DNA of 64,000 bases from Tetradesmus obliquus (Eukaryota; Chlorophyta; Chlorophyceae; Sphaeropleales; Scenedesmaceae), in the NCBI GenBank assembly GCA_030272155.1, contig CP126199.1, positions 5,838,501 through 5,902,500 on the forward strand, read 5' to 3'. Numbering within the stretch: position 1 is the stretch's first letter; each line of letters starts with the position of its first letter. The notes beneath the pieces were generated by a model. It was given only the letters and a program-made list of their open reading frames with translations, was not told the origin of the DNA and searched no databases. Shown here piece by piece: positions 1-11,804 of this stretch. The translations under genes and the position numbers were made by a program.

Positions 1-1500
1 TACAGCATGTTTTGTGCATTTCACTGGCACCGCGTAAGGGTCGGCTGTTCGTCCTCTCTTTTCGCAGGGATCTTCGTCAAATGGCCTCGTTTGTTTTGCC
101 CCGGAGAAGCCCCTGGTACACGTGAAGTACTGTCAACAAGACTCAAGACTGTTACGTAGGAGCTCGCAAATCGATCAAACACCCTGAGCACCGCTGTCAG
201 GGTGGATCAGGAGACCCCGAGAGCAATCAAGCCTTGAAGGGCTTGCTGGTGACAATACAGATAGTTGCAGGTCACACATTACAAGCACAATGCAACAATA
301 TGCGTACTCACATGGCTAGAAGGGTCCCCGAATGACAACGTTCGGACGTCCACAACAAAGAACCCTCAGGGTGCATTCAGGGCCTGAACCAGCAAGTGCC
401 ACAAGTGCCACAAGCGCCACATCCAGAGTAAGCACTTGAAGACACCACGAATCCGGCTGAGCTTCGCAGTGCTGCCAGCGCATGCACCACAGCAGGCGAT
501 GCCCCTCAGGGGCAGGGCCTGCCACCACAGCGCGTGACGACAGCGCGCCACAATGTCACGAGGAGCAAAGAGGTTATGTGCTCGTAGCACCCATCATGGC
601 ATGGCATGCTACACCCATCTTTTTCTCAACACGCAGATGACAAACTCACGCTGCTTGCATCTAGCAGATAATTGCAATGTTCCAAGACAGCTTGTCTCCG
701 TGAGAGTGGCTCAGGTGGAGTGCACCCGTCCTGCGCCACCACCCCAGGCTCGCCTCCACCATCACATGCGCAGCCAGCAATGCACGTGAGGAAATCTTTT
801 CTGTTTGAACACGCTCTTTGTCCGGCAACACCAAATAACACATCCCGGCTGCTGCTGACTCTCAACACACACAGCGGCACACCAGGGCGAGGGATCACAG
901 GCTCATGCTCCCTCTGGCCAGAGCTAATCAGCGCTGGACGCCCCGCCATGGCTGGTCGCCTGCTGCCTGACTGCATGCAGGGCTCACGCCACCGTGGTGT
1001 GGTCGGTACACTGTGACAGCGTGGTGTCATCTCGCTGGCCATCTCACCGGGACAATGCCACGGCCACGCTCAACTCATGAGCTGTTGTGATCACAACGCA
1101 GCAATTACGACAAAAACCAAGCAACAAAAAAGAGTGCTGCACTGCTTACTTTCTCATGATCAAGTGCTTCATGCGTTTGGGAGACAGCAGTACTTCAGCA
1201 AAGGGCTGCGCAGTACGCCACACAAGCAACCTGCTAATGGACAAACTGGCCTCTCAGCAATGCGTGCACTCTTTCATGCACCTCGACGCCTGTACAATGG
1301 TTGAACCTGAAAAATAGGAACAGAGCACACAGCCGGGGCGGCTGCATGTCGCATCACTAGATATTGCAAAACAATGTGCTTTGCAATAAGGTTTCAAACC
1401 ACCTGCTCCAGTGCACAAATCACTCAACACGTCAGTGTCGGCACCCTTCACGTGCAGGGCGCGCCTTGCCCGGCCCGCAGCCCTGGCAGCAGGCCCGCGC
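1..1500. other. Region without a recognisable gene
   Basis: Short open frames on both strands here have no recognisable motifs, no coherent splice pattern and no domain signal. The right part presumably holds the 3' UTR of the leishmanolysin-like gene that ends at 1501. No RNA gene or repeat was identified. Confidence 0.5.
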
Positions 1501-4500
1501 TCAGCGCAGGCGCGGCACCAGGCTCTGGCTGCAGCCCTTGCCGTAGCGCTCCATGTGGCAGTAGCAGCGGCCCCTGCTGCAGTAGCCGCCGCTGGCGCTG
1601 CAGCCGCTGCAGCCCAGCGCCTCGCACACCAGCGCGTTGCTGGGGCACTGCAGGAAGCCCAGCAGGTAGGAGCCGGGCAGCGCGCGGGACAGGTCCACCA
1701 CGCTGCGGCTGGGGCAGGCGAACGACAGCCGCCGCCCGCCCGGCAGGCTGGCGCCGATCCACAGCCGGCCCTGGCGGTCACAGTTGCTGCTGAAGCACAG
1801 CACGGGAGACGCCGTGCAGGCGGCAGACGTGGCGCTGCTGCCTGCCAGTGACGCCAGCAGGCTGGCGCCCTGCGCTGACAGGGCCGCCTGCACGCTGTCG
1901 GCACTCATCAGCGCGGCAGCAGAGGTGCGGCCGGTGGCAGATGACGCTGCCTGGACGCCTGCTAGCCGCCGGCTGTGCTTGCCACTGCTGCTGCTGCTGC
2001 CGCCTGATGTTGTCAACAAGTGCCGACCAGCAGCTGCGGATGTGCTTGTTGCTGGCGCCGCTGCTGCTGCTACTGGCGGCTGCACTTTCACACATGCCGC
2101 TGCTGCCGCGCCTTGCTGCAGCTGCGCCGCCTCCAGCCGGTCCATGAAGGAGTAGCGCTCGTACGCAGCCACACGAGCAGAACTCTGCCCACGCTGCTGC
2201 TGCTGCTGCTGCTGCTGCGGCGGCGGCGGCGGCGGCGGCTTCTGCTGCTGGCTGCGTGCAGCGGCACTGCCAGGTCTGCTGCTGCTGCTGCTTCCGTCCT
2301 TGCCGCCGCTGGCGCCTGCCGGCTGCCGTGGCGCCTTGCCCACGTCCTCAGGGATCTGGCCGTGCCCGTCCACCCACACCACGCTGCTGCGCTGAGGCTG
2401 CGGCGCCACCAGGTTGTAGCACACGTCGCTGCGCGCAGCGCTGTAGCTGCCACCCAGCAGCGGCAGCAGCGCGGGCGGCCGGCTGCTGCTACCGCCGCCT
2501 CCTCCGCTGTTGCTGCCGCGTGCCATGAGCTGCAGCCGCTGCAGCTGCGGAGGGCTGTAGCAGGCGGCCTGGCGGCCGTCCTCGCTGCTGGGGCGGCTGG
2601 CGGGCTGCGGCACTGCTGCCGCGCCGCCGCTGCTGTACTTGCCCACCAGCAGGCAGCCGTCACTGAAGGCACTGCTGCGGCACACACCCCAGCCCGCGGC
2701 CTGCGGCGTGCAGCGCGTCTGGTTCACGGCACCCTTGCCGCAGAAGTATGGCTGGCCCGGCGTGGCTGCCATGTAGTCCCAGCAGGACTGCAGCACAAAG
2801 GCGCAGCCCGCGCCCCTGCCCCAGTCCAGCACCTCGGCGCTGCTATAGTTGGCGACATACCACCCCGTGTCCTCCAGTGCCGCCAGTGTGAAGGCGCTGA
2901 GGCGAGTGCGGCTGCGGTCGATGGGGCGCGCTGGGCCCATGAGCTCACGCTGCAGCAGCCTGGGGGGAGGAGAGGGGGGAGCATGCAAGGGGTGTCAGGC
3001 GACCGCCTGCTGCAACTGCTTCTTTGGTTACAGTGCATAGCATACACTGCAGCAGCTGAAAAGGTATTGAACAATGATCGAGGATGATGCCAGTGGCGAG
3101 GCACACACAAGTGGCTGCCGGCTACACGTGCACGAGTTCGCTTTTTGGTGCCGCTTCTGCACAGGCAGCCCTGGCCAGCAGCAATTGGATACCACAACAG
3201 TGCATGGCCGCGCTGCTGCCCTGCTGCAGCCAGCCCCTCCCGCCAAGCCAGCACCCACCTGTACTCAAAGTGGCTGGTGGCACTGAAGGAGGGGCCCTCA
3301 TCCTCCAGGGGGGCGCCTGGCAGGCTGGCGCAGCCAAAGTACTGCCGCGCCACCGCGGTCACCTTGGGCGTGGCCAGGTAGGGACGGCCGCCAACCTGCA
3401 CGAGCGGTGTGACACCACATGGCAGCGTCAGGCGCATGGCTGTCAGGCCCAAGCAGTGCAGGGTCAGGGCTGGCTAAGGCGAGAGAGACGCGTGCAAAGG
3501 CACATGCACTGCGAGTCTCTGCATGTGTGTGCGTGTGTGCGTGCGCGCGCGTGTGGCGTGGGGTGCTCGCAAGCACGCTGACACTCTTGCCACGCAGCAC
3601 CTCTGGCAAAACTAGGCAGCAGGGCAGCTGGCAGCGCTGCGGCAAGGCCAACGCAGCGCGGCAGCGCCAGCAGCACGCAGCACCGTCACCGTGCGCTGCA
3701 CTGCCAGGCAGTCCCACGCACCGTTTTGACCACGTTGCGCTCCCCGTAGCGCTTGCCGTCAGGCCCCCGCCAGTCGTCATAGTGGCTGCTGCCAAAGCCC
3801 TGCAAGGCAAGCAGCGCAGCAGCAGCAGCAGCAGCAGCAGCCACTTCACACCAACACAGTGCTTGCAGAACACTTGCAGCAGCCGCTGCTCAGGCTGCAG
3901 CCTCCTCAGCACCTGCACGCTGCACATCCCCTGACCACCCCAGAGCCACCACCAGCAAGCCTCATCACCACCAAACACCCGGCCTCCAACAAAACAGCAG
4001 CAGCACAGCAGCGCTCAACAGTAGTTAGAGCGCCTTCCCACCTCACCCGCCCCGCGCTCTCACCAGCACGTGCACCACCTCGTGCACCAGCACCTCCACC
4101 AGCCGCCCCACAGCAGACGCCTCAGCCTCACTGCCTCCCGCCAGCCCGCCCAGCCCCGCCAGCGCGCCCCCGCACACGTTGAGGCTGCCCAGGATGGGCC
4201 GCCCGCTGGCTGGGTCCACGTCGCAGGCAGTGGCCATGGCGATCATGCCAGGCATGCAGCTGGCTGCCTCGCTGCTCACGTACAGCAGCAGGTCCGTGTC
4301 AGCCAGGCCGCCCGCGCCTGCGGGGCAACAAGCACGGGACGGGGCGCAGAGGCAGCATGAGAGCAGAGCAGGGGGATTTGTGCGCACTGACTTCTGCAAG
4401 CAGCAGCGCATGCTAGCGCAAGGGGGCAGCGTCCTTGCTGTTGCTGTCCTGCTGCAGCAGCTGCTGCTGGCGAGGCTGCACTGTGCCTGTTGCTGCTGCT

Positions 4501-5173
4501 GCTGCCCTCCCACACAGTCAGGCATGGTTTCTGGGTTGTCAGACTCTAAACCGCAAAAACAGTTTATCCATACCTTGGCACCATGACAAACCCCTCGGCT
4601 GCCAGCACCACTCACCGCTGGCCAGGGCGCCGTCCACCTTGCTGATGAGGCAGCCCTGCTGCCCGTCAGCGTAGTAGGCCGCCACACGCAGCACACCACC
4701 CGCGGGGCGCAGCACCTGGCACGGCAGCAGCAGTAGCAAAGCCAGCGGCGTGGGAAGCACGGTGCAGGGGCATGCAGGAATGTTACCAAAACAGCCCACC
4801 AAAGTCAAGCATGCACAAGTACAAGGTGCACACCATTCGTGCTGCTTATGCAGATTGCCTTCTGCAAGCTGCAAGCTGCAAGTCAAACTCAAGCCCACGT
4901 GCACTGCACACGAAGCCATGCAGCGCGCCCTGACAGAGGCAGGCATCGCACCACAGCCAGGCATGCCACTCCTCAACAGTTGCTGCTGCCGCGTGCGCAC
5001 CTTGATGTAGCGCTGCAGCACCTTGATGGCGGCAGGCACCAGCTGCTGCGTCACGCGCCGCGCATCAGCGGGGGACAGCCCGCTCAGCTGATACTGCGGC
5101 CGGATGCGCAGCACACCGGGAGCCACGCGCCCGCTGCCGGGCAGAGGGGCGTGCCGCTGCGGCGCCTTGCCAC

Positions 5174-5217
<44 letters not shown>

Positions 5218-5864
5218 ATATGATGATGTGGGCTTGACGCTGGCTTGCGCTGGTTGCTGTCGTCTGCTTTGTGCGCAACAGGCGAGCTGCTGGTGTGTTG
5301 CGCTGATGCACTTGCTGCTGCTGCTTGGTGCTGCGCAGGGCTACCGCTATCAGCGTATGCATACACGACGGCAAGTGGTGGCTGCATGGCTGCTGCTGCT
5401 GCTGCTACTGCTGCTTCAGGGCTTTGCCTGAGCTGCTGCAACCTCCTGCGCAGCTGCTGCTGCTGCTGTGCCACCAGAGGGTGGTGCTGCCCACACCCCA
5501 CTGCACACAGGTCAGGCAGTACAGGCAGGGTTGGCACAGCATGGTGGCCTGAGCTCAGCCAACCGCAGCAATCGAGGGGGTCTCAGCTGAGGTGCGCTGC
5601 AGAACAAGCCACACTGAACAGATGCCGCAACACTAAACGGTGATTACAGGGGTGCCAGGACGCATGCAAACCAAAGCAGCAAAATATGTGCAGCTGCAGC
5701 TAGCATTGTCGTGCAAGTGTATTTCAGCTGCAGCGCTTGCGCTCACCTTCATGGTGGTGGTCCAGCTGGTGGCCTGCTGCTGGCTGCACATGAGCTGCGC
5801 TGAAGCCGCAGGCTGTGCACAGCAGCAGGACCAGCAGCAACACATGTCCACATTCTCTGCACAT
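1501..5864 (-). CDS. Leishmanolysin-like (M8/GP63 family) zinc metallopeptidase, 7 exons
   Basis: A secreted or surface metalloendopeptidase of family M8. Exons on the minus strand are 5864-5747, 5500-5001, 4715-4616, 4317-4064, 3799-3722, 3395-3259 and 2959-1501; phases close to give 881 aa. Residues 1-24 form a signal peptide with a hydrophobic core (VLLLVLLLC). The zinc site HEVVHVLGF is assembled across the exon 4/5 junction (His318, Glu319, His322). The third ligand is His392 in SHFEYR, and the Met-turn is ELMGP (Met403), followed by the family-typical run AALEDTGWY. The C-terminal third is low-complexity Ser/Ala/Gln and ends in a Cys-rich EGF-like segment ([15 protein letters not shown]). 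Poly-Gln interrupts the N-terminal propeptide region. Chlorophyte M8 proteins include gametolysin-like wall proteases, which act on the extracellular matrix; the substrate here is unknown. The family call is firm; exon 1 is the least certain part. Confidence 0.9.
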
Positions 5865-6772
5865 CTGTGGGCGTGAGCTGCTGCTGCTGCTGCTCTTGGG
5901 CTCGCCTGCCAGCCCTGCTGATGATGAGTCAGCCAGGCGCTGGCAGCATGCAGCTGGACTGAGCTGCTGCAGCCCGCCTGTTGCAGCTGCTGTTGCAAAC
6001 CAAGGTGACAGCTGCAGCCAATTGCTCAGGAGATCCTGCGCAGACAAGGCATGGCAGGTGTTGATAGCAAGGTGAGATGACTGCTCATCATGAGAAGGGT
6101 TGCCAGCAGCACAAGTACTACTGAGCTGGCAGCAGTCTAACAGCCATGCCAACCATCACGTATGATCAACGTACTTTGTTTGAACCCCGTGAGCGTACAC
6201 TGATGAACAGGAGGGGCCTAACGACTGTGCCAGGAGCTCTGCTCAACCAGCAGCGCCCTGCTGCCCAGGCCCAGCAGGTCTGCCAGGTGTGCACACACTA
6301 CAGGCAGATATATACGGCTCAATTGGACCTGTGATGCGTAAATCAACCACTTGCAACACACAGGCAACCGGGGTCCCGACGGGCCGGACAATCGCGGGTG
6401 GAACACTGCTCCAGTATATCTTGATCACGCACAATCTACGAGTGTCAGGTTGTTCAAACGACTGTCACAGTGGTCGCAGGAGTCTTAAAGAAGCCCACCA
6501 GAAGGGTTGTCACTGCACCTCCTTTGATTCGTTACTCTTTGCTTGGTTGCCCTTCAAGGGCCACTGGCATTCATTGTGTGCGCAGATAATCGACAGATGT
6601 CAACAAGGAGTATGTTTCCAAGAACGTCCGTCAGGGTAGCATGCCAATAGCACCAGTAGCAGCAGCAGCAACCAGCGTGCAGGCATTGCAGCTGTGGTAG
6701 CAGCAGCCAATCAATAATTCAGCCTGTCCACAACTACAAGCACGTTTAAACCCTTCACGTGAAGTCGCTGCA
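5865..6772. promoter_or_regulatory. Divergent intergenic region between the M8 peptidase and the J-domain gene
   Basis: About 0.9 kb separates two start codons pointing away from each other, so both promoters and 5' UTRs should lie here. I see no convincing TATA box or other defined element. Confidence 0.4.
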
Positions 6773-7310
6773 ATGTCGCAGCTGACAGTACAACAGGCTC
6801 TGAGCATCCTGCAGCTGCAGCCTGGAGCCACACAGGAGCAAATCAGGGCAGCATACAAGCGCCTTGCGCTGAAGCTGCACCCTGACAAGCACCAGAGGCA
6901 GCTTAAACAGCACAAGCAGCAGCAACAGCAGCAGCAGCAGCATGATGCAGGCAGCCTTGCTTTGCCAGCAGACCCAGCTGCTGCCTTCAGTCTGCTGTCA
7001 GCTGCGTATGAGCTGCTGTCAGGCTCACACCACCAGCCAGCAAGCAGTAGCAGCAGCAGCAGCAGCACCTGGCCCTCATTCGAAGCTGCGTATGCCAGTG
7101 GCTCACTGTTCAGCGATGCGCTGCTGGACCAGGCGGTGCTGTCAGGGCTGGCCCCAGCTGACGTGGCAGCGTTGCAGCAGCTGTGCAGTGCTGCGTCAGT
7201 AGGCCAGCTGGCCCAGCAGCTGGCGCAGCAGCCGCCCATCCAGGCTGAGGAGCAGCAGTGGCGGCAGCTGTACAGGCGGCTGACTGTCAACTTGCAGCTG
7301 GAGCAGCTCA

Positions 7311-7360
<50 letters not shown>

Positions 7361-7924
7361 GGGCCTGCAGCAGCAGGAGTGGGCCTGGTTGAGCTGCTGT
7401 CCGACCTGCTGCTGAGGCCCACCGGGCAGATCATGGTGGAGGTGTCTGATGAGGAGGAGGAGGACGAGGAGGAGGCGGAGCAGCAGCAGCAGCAGCAGCT
7501 CAATTGCCCGCCAGGGCATCAGCCTTCAGCGCTGAGCAGAGGCAGCTCCACAGCAGTAGCGGTGACTACTGACTGCCGTAGTCACTCTCCTTCTCAGCAG
7601 CAGCGGCCGCAAGGAGCTGGCAGCGGCCCTGCAGACGTGGCAACCGCTGCAAGCGGTGCCGGCAGCATACAAAAGGCCGACCAGCAGCAGGCAGCACAGG
7701 TTCACAGGCAGCCCAGCGCTGAGCACACCCAGCAGCACAGCGAGTCGCACCAGCACCAGCAGCAGCAGCAGCAGTGGCTGGAAGGCAGGGCAAAGCGCAC
7801 CCGTCATGGCCTGGGCTTCTACTGGATGTGGCTGCGGCGGCTGCTGCTGGCCAGGGCGCTGCTGTCCGTGCTCACCAGCAAGCACCGCCCCAGCTACGAC
7901 GCCGACCTGCTGGCTGTGCTGTGA
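6773..7924 (+). CDS. J-domain (DnaJ/HSP40-type) co-chaperone, intronless
   Basis: A single-exon gene encoding 383 aa. The N-terminus is a J domain: helix I residues 4-13, helix II with the basic run AAYKRLALKL, and the HPD motif at residues 36-38, which stimulates HSP70 ATPase. A Gln/His tract (about residues 45-60) is inserted in the loop after HPD, before the helix III segment AAAFSLLSAAYELL. The rest is not a DnaJ zinc finger or client-binding domain, so it is a class C (type III) protein. It contains poly-Gln of about 16 residues (bases 7312-7359), an acidic stretch (about residues 223-236) and a hydrophobic, basic C-terminal segment (YWMWLRRLLLARALLSVL) that could be a membrane anchor or amphipathic helix. 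A TGTAA lies 154 nt past the stop. The client is unknown. Confidence 0.88.
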
Positions 7925-8734
7925 GCAACTGGGGGCATGCGCGTGAGCAGCTACGAGGCGCAGGAGCCTGTGCAGGTGGTGTACAGATGGGAAGTACTTT
8001 GGACCAATGGTGTGGTGACCATATGTGGGCTTGTGATCCCGCTATGTATGTGCTGTCGCCTACCTCGTAAGCTGGTGTGTAATGCAATTGAGCCAACACA
8101 AGGTGTGCCTAGCAGCACTCAGGCGTCGTTATTCTGGTCTGCGTCGCTGATCGTTGGTTCTTCTCAGCACATCAAGTGCCTGCTTGCCTGCCTGAGGCCC
8201 CCTTGAAACTCATACTCTACCAGGTTCAATGCGTATTCAAAGCAGAGCATGTATGCATGAACATGGCTGCATTTACATACGAATAAGACTCCTGCTCGCC
8301 AAATGTTTAGCGGGAAGGGATTTGTCAGTGCTGCCGCAGCAGCAAAGTTACAAGCCTGGTGGCTTTGCTGCTCCTGCCAGGTCGGACCAGTATAACTGTG
8401 TCCGGCTAGTACCCCTGCCCCGGTCCGACTCTGCAAGTCCTGTTAAAGTGGCAACACAGGTGCAAGCAGTACAGGATGTCGCTGCGATCGCCCCATTTGA
8501 TTCAATATTGAAGCCACCAGAAGCATTGTTTCACGCAACTGGTAACTCGTGACCAAGCTGAGCAGACGTTCGTGAGCTGTTCGCTCCCGCCGAGGCCGCG
8601 CCTCGCTAGAATGACAACAGGCAACGTGTGGTTGGTTCAAACGAGTGCAGAAAGAAAAAACAGTTTATTAAAACTGGCTTAGTTCTTGCTGTGTTGTAAG
8701 GCCAAGTCGTCAGCCTGCTTCTCAACAGACAGAC
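7925..8734. other. Intergenic region, J-domain gene to ubiquitin-fold gene
   Basis: Two genes on the same strand flank about 0.8 kb. It holds the 3' UTR of the J-domain gene and presumably the promoter of the next gene. No coding signal was seen. Confidence 0.4.
8078..8082 (+). terminator. TGTAA poly(A) signal candidate for the J-domain gene
   Basis: TGTAA is the usual green-algal polyadenylation signal. This copy is 154 nt after the stop at 7924. The pentamer also occurs by chance. Confidence 0.45.
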
Positions 8735-10425
8735 ATGGCTGAGCCAGCAGCAGGGGCGGACTCTGGTCCCTCACTGGGCAAGGGGGCGTGGGACTGCGAC
8801 AACAACAGAGAGATACCTCCAGAGAAAGAGGTTTGTGCCAACGATCAGGCAGTCTGACCATCTCAGTGTGGCAGGCCTAGGCCTGCCAAGCGTCGTAGCG
8901 ACAGCTGCCTGCAGCTGCAGATCAGCAGCCCACTGAACCAGTTGACTGTAAAGATGGACAGTCTAGCATGAAAATGCTGCGCACCTTCAAGCATTGCTTG
9001 TCCAGGAGACCTCCCGCCCAAGGTCCCCCGGCGCTCCAAGTGGGCTGTCCACGCAAGCACTGCTGTCCAGCATCATGGCATGACTGTTGCGTTGAACCAC
9101 GTTTGAGCATCACATCAGGCTGCTGTCACGTGTCAGCTGTTGCCGCTGCCCTGCCTGCAGGCCGAGGTGTTTGAGGAGCTTGCCACCATGGAGCACTCCT
9201 TCGAGGGCATCCCCACCATCCCGCCACGCAAGGACACCGCACACATGGCCTTCTACTGCAACGGCTGCCGCTACAGGGTGGCAGCCACGCCAGACATGAC
9301 CGTGTCCCAGGTGCGCTGACGCTCCGCGGCATGCAGGGCGTGGCTGGCCTGCGCTGCTGCTGGCCAAACTGAACACGAGACTGGCTGTGACAACTCCGCA
9401 TGCTGCGCTGCTCCTGTGCTGTGCGATGCCGTCGGCCACTGGCTGCGCACTTGTCACCTGAGGTGGTCGTGCACTGGTTGCCCAGCTGCCGAGTGCAAGC
9501 AGCTGCCTCTTGACCAGCAACACGGCAAGTGTGTACGACGCAAACTATGCAAACTCTCTGCCAACAGCCCAGCCACAGCGTACTGCTGCTGCTGCTGCTG
9601 TCGCTGCTGCTGCAGGTGAAGCGGGCGCTGTGGGCTGGCGGCATCGCGCGAGCCAACAAGGCGCCCGAGCTGAGCAGCACCCCAGGCATGAAGGACTGGT
9701 CAGACCTGGTGAGCAGCTGCTGTGGCACTGGCCTTTGGTTTGCCTGCTGCGCTTGTCAGGCTGCACGAGGTGCCTGGCAGGCTGCATGGGTTGCATCATG
9801 CAAGTGCTGGCAAATGCGCCAGCACGGCGCATGCTTGGAACCCTCTGCGGTGCCAAATTGATGGGCACTTTTGCATAGCCATATGCATGTGCGTGCGTAG
9901 AAGTTCCCCCACGAATGCAGCCGTCACAAGCTCCTGTTGCATGGCCTGATAGCTTCACAAGCCAGAGTGCAGCCACACAGTTAAATAGCTCTCTGTGCTC
10001 GTGTGCAGCTCTAGTGCAGCAGCTGTGGCTGCGCAGTACGCTGCTGCACGTCCCATGGGCCAGCCACGACCTGCAGCGGTGCGGTTCATGTCACAAGCGC
10101 AACACCTGCAGCGCAACACCTGCAGCCGATAAGTGTTATTGCAGCTGCGCAGTGAACACACCACGCTCCAGGGCTCTTGGGCAGAAGCCTTTCAAGGCAT
10201 CAGGTTGCCATCATGACATGATGTCAATCAAAGCGTGGGTGTTTGTGCTGCCGGGCTGGGCCTGCTGCTGCGCCCTGGCAGGCGCTGCTGTATGCGATGC
10301 AGGTGATGGAGGACGATCAGCAGCTGTCCGCGTACCACGTGCCGCCCGGCTGCAAGGTGATGGTGGCCATTGAGGCGGCCAAGCTGAGCGCGCCGCAGGA
10401 CCCCGACAGCGCATACTGGAACTGA
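8735..10425 (+). CDS. Small ubiquitin-fold protein, 4 exons
   Basis: Proposed exons are 8735-8830, 9161-9310, 9616-9708 and 10282-10425, all phase 0, giving 160 aa. The C-terminal half reads as a beta-grasp fold: strand FYCNGCRYRVAA, a turn, the helix TVSQVKRALWAGGI, then strand YAMQVMEDDQQLSAYHV (compare ubiquitin IFAGKQLEDGRTLSDYNI) and strand CKVMVAIEA. There is no C-terminal Gly-Gly; it ends DPDSAYWN, so it is not a conjugated modifier as written. The last three exons are well supported by splice sites and frame. The first exon rests on an ATG with good context and a GTTTGT donor in the right phase. The alternative start is the ATG at 9188 (CCACCATGG context). The specific family is not recognised. 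Confidence 0.65.
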
Positions 10426-11804
10426 TCAGTTCATGAGTGGCGCTGGCGGGCATGTACGCAGCTTGCTGCTAGTGAGGCCAACGCTCGGTTGCCGCCAACA
10501 CCCTGTTGGGGTTGGTTTGTCAGAGTCGACCTGATGTACGCTGATGAACCATCGTCAGGCTCGTAGAATGTGACACTACTCTAGCGGGTGCTGATATGCT
10601 TCTGCACACTACAGCGGTGACACTGTCTGTTCAACAGCAGCTATGTGCCATGCCATGGCACCATGCACAGATGTGTTTGATAGGCGGCGCCCAATTTGGC
10701 GGCCCACCATGAGCCGGGCTCATGCTGCACAGCATGGGGTGCGTAGCATGGCACGTGCACAAAGTTACGCCGTTGCGTCGAGGTGTACCATGCCATGCCA
10801 TCTGCTGTCTGCTTAGGCAGTGGCACCCCCTCTGGAAAGAGGCCCGACAGCAGGCTTGATGGAACTGCAAGTCCCTAATCATTAGGGACTGAATGATCCA
10901 CCATTCAGCTGAACAATGCTGGTGACGTTGTGGTTGTGTTGGTTCAGACTGAGGAAGTATATACTTAGGTATTTGTAAAGAAGGATCATCCGTCAGAAAT
11001 TTGTCGGAGGATATCATGATGCTGTCCCTTGTTGCGCTGCAAGGTGCACACGCACGGCCATTGGAACAAACACATAGCCTGCACTGCTGCAGTCAGCACC
11101 TGGCGCATGGCGGCGCTTAACCAGTTGTGTCAACCATGAGTCTTGATGGCCGGGCCAGTGATTGACACAGTGATGTGATCTGTGGTTACAAGACAATGTT
11201 CCAGGGGTTGTCTTTGCAGCCCTGGACGCAATCACCTGGTTATTGATCGTATGATACGTGCAGGGAAAAGCGCTGCAGGTATGCACGGCCTGAGGAGCAC
11301 CGGCGATCTCACAGCCCATGGGAGGCAGCGCGCCACCACCCGCTCACACGCACCATGCAGCCTGCACAACTCGAAGCGCTGCTGCAGGCCCGCGCTGCGC
11401 ATGGCCGTTAGTGGCTGGACCCAAAGCAAGCACACAACAAGCACGTCATCCAGTGACTGGAGCCTCAGGCCGCATCACGCAGACCAAGAACATTCAACTG
11501 GCAACAAGAGGTGTACACTGAGATGCGTGGTCACCATTGATGGTGATAACACACGGCAGCAGCACGTGTACACTAAGCGTCGCACAGCCAAAGGCTGTGC
11601 ACAGTCAGCCACAGCAGTAATTGTGTGAAGCCTTCACTGCGGCAGCAGCGCTCATGCCTAGCGCTAGCACCCGACACACCGTGCAAATGCCACCTGCTGC
11701 TGCCTGGTGCCAGCGCCCAGCAGGCCGCCAGGCTGAGAACAGCATGCTGCAAAAACTGAATGTGTAGCCTCGCGTCTGCTGCTGCCATGCCCATGCAGCG
11801 CCTG
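10426..11804. other. Convergent intergenic region
   Basis: The ubiquitin-fold gene and the OTU gene converge on this 1.4-kb stretch, which must hold both 3' UTRs. It contains a near-perfect palindrome at 10870-10890. A TGTAA occurs at 10974-10978, 549 nt past the upstream stop. No coding signal was seen. Confidence 0.4.
10870..10890. repeat. 21-nt palindrome, 10-bp arms and 1-nt centre
   Basis: The arms AGTCCCTAAT and ATTAGGGACT are exact reverse complements around a single C. It lies in the presumed 3' region between two convergent genes. Confidence 0.8.

Noticed and set aside
1254..2687. Long Ala/Arg/Cys-rich open frames on both strands over the peptidase gene
   Set aside because: GC-rich, CAG-rich coding DNA gives long open frames in all six frames. 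Only one frame carries the M8 signatures and joins in phase with the other exons.
3522..3560. Short TG/CG microsatellite as a regulatory element
   Set aside because: It lies in intron 5 of the peptidase gene, is short and imperfect, and nothing suggests a function.
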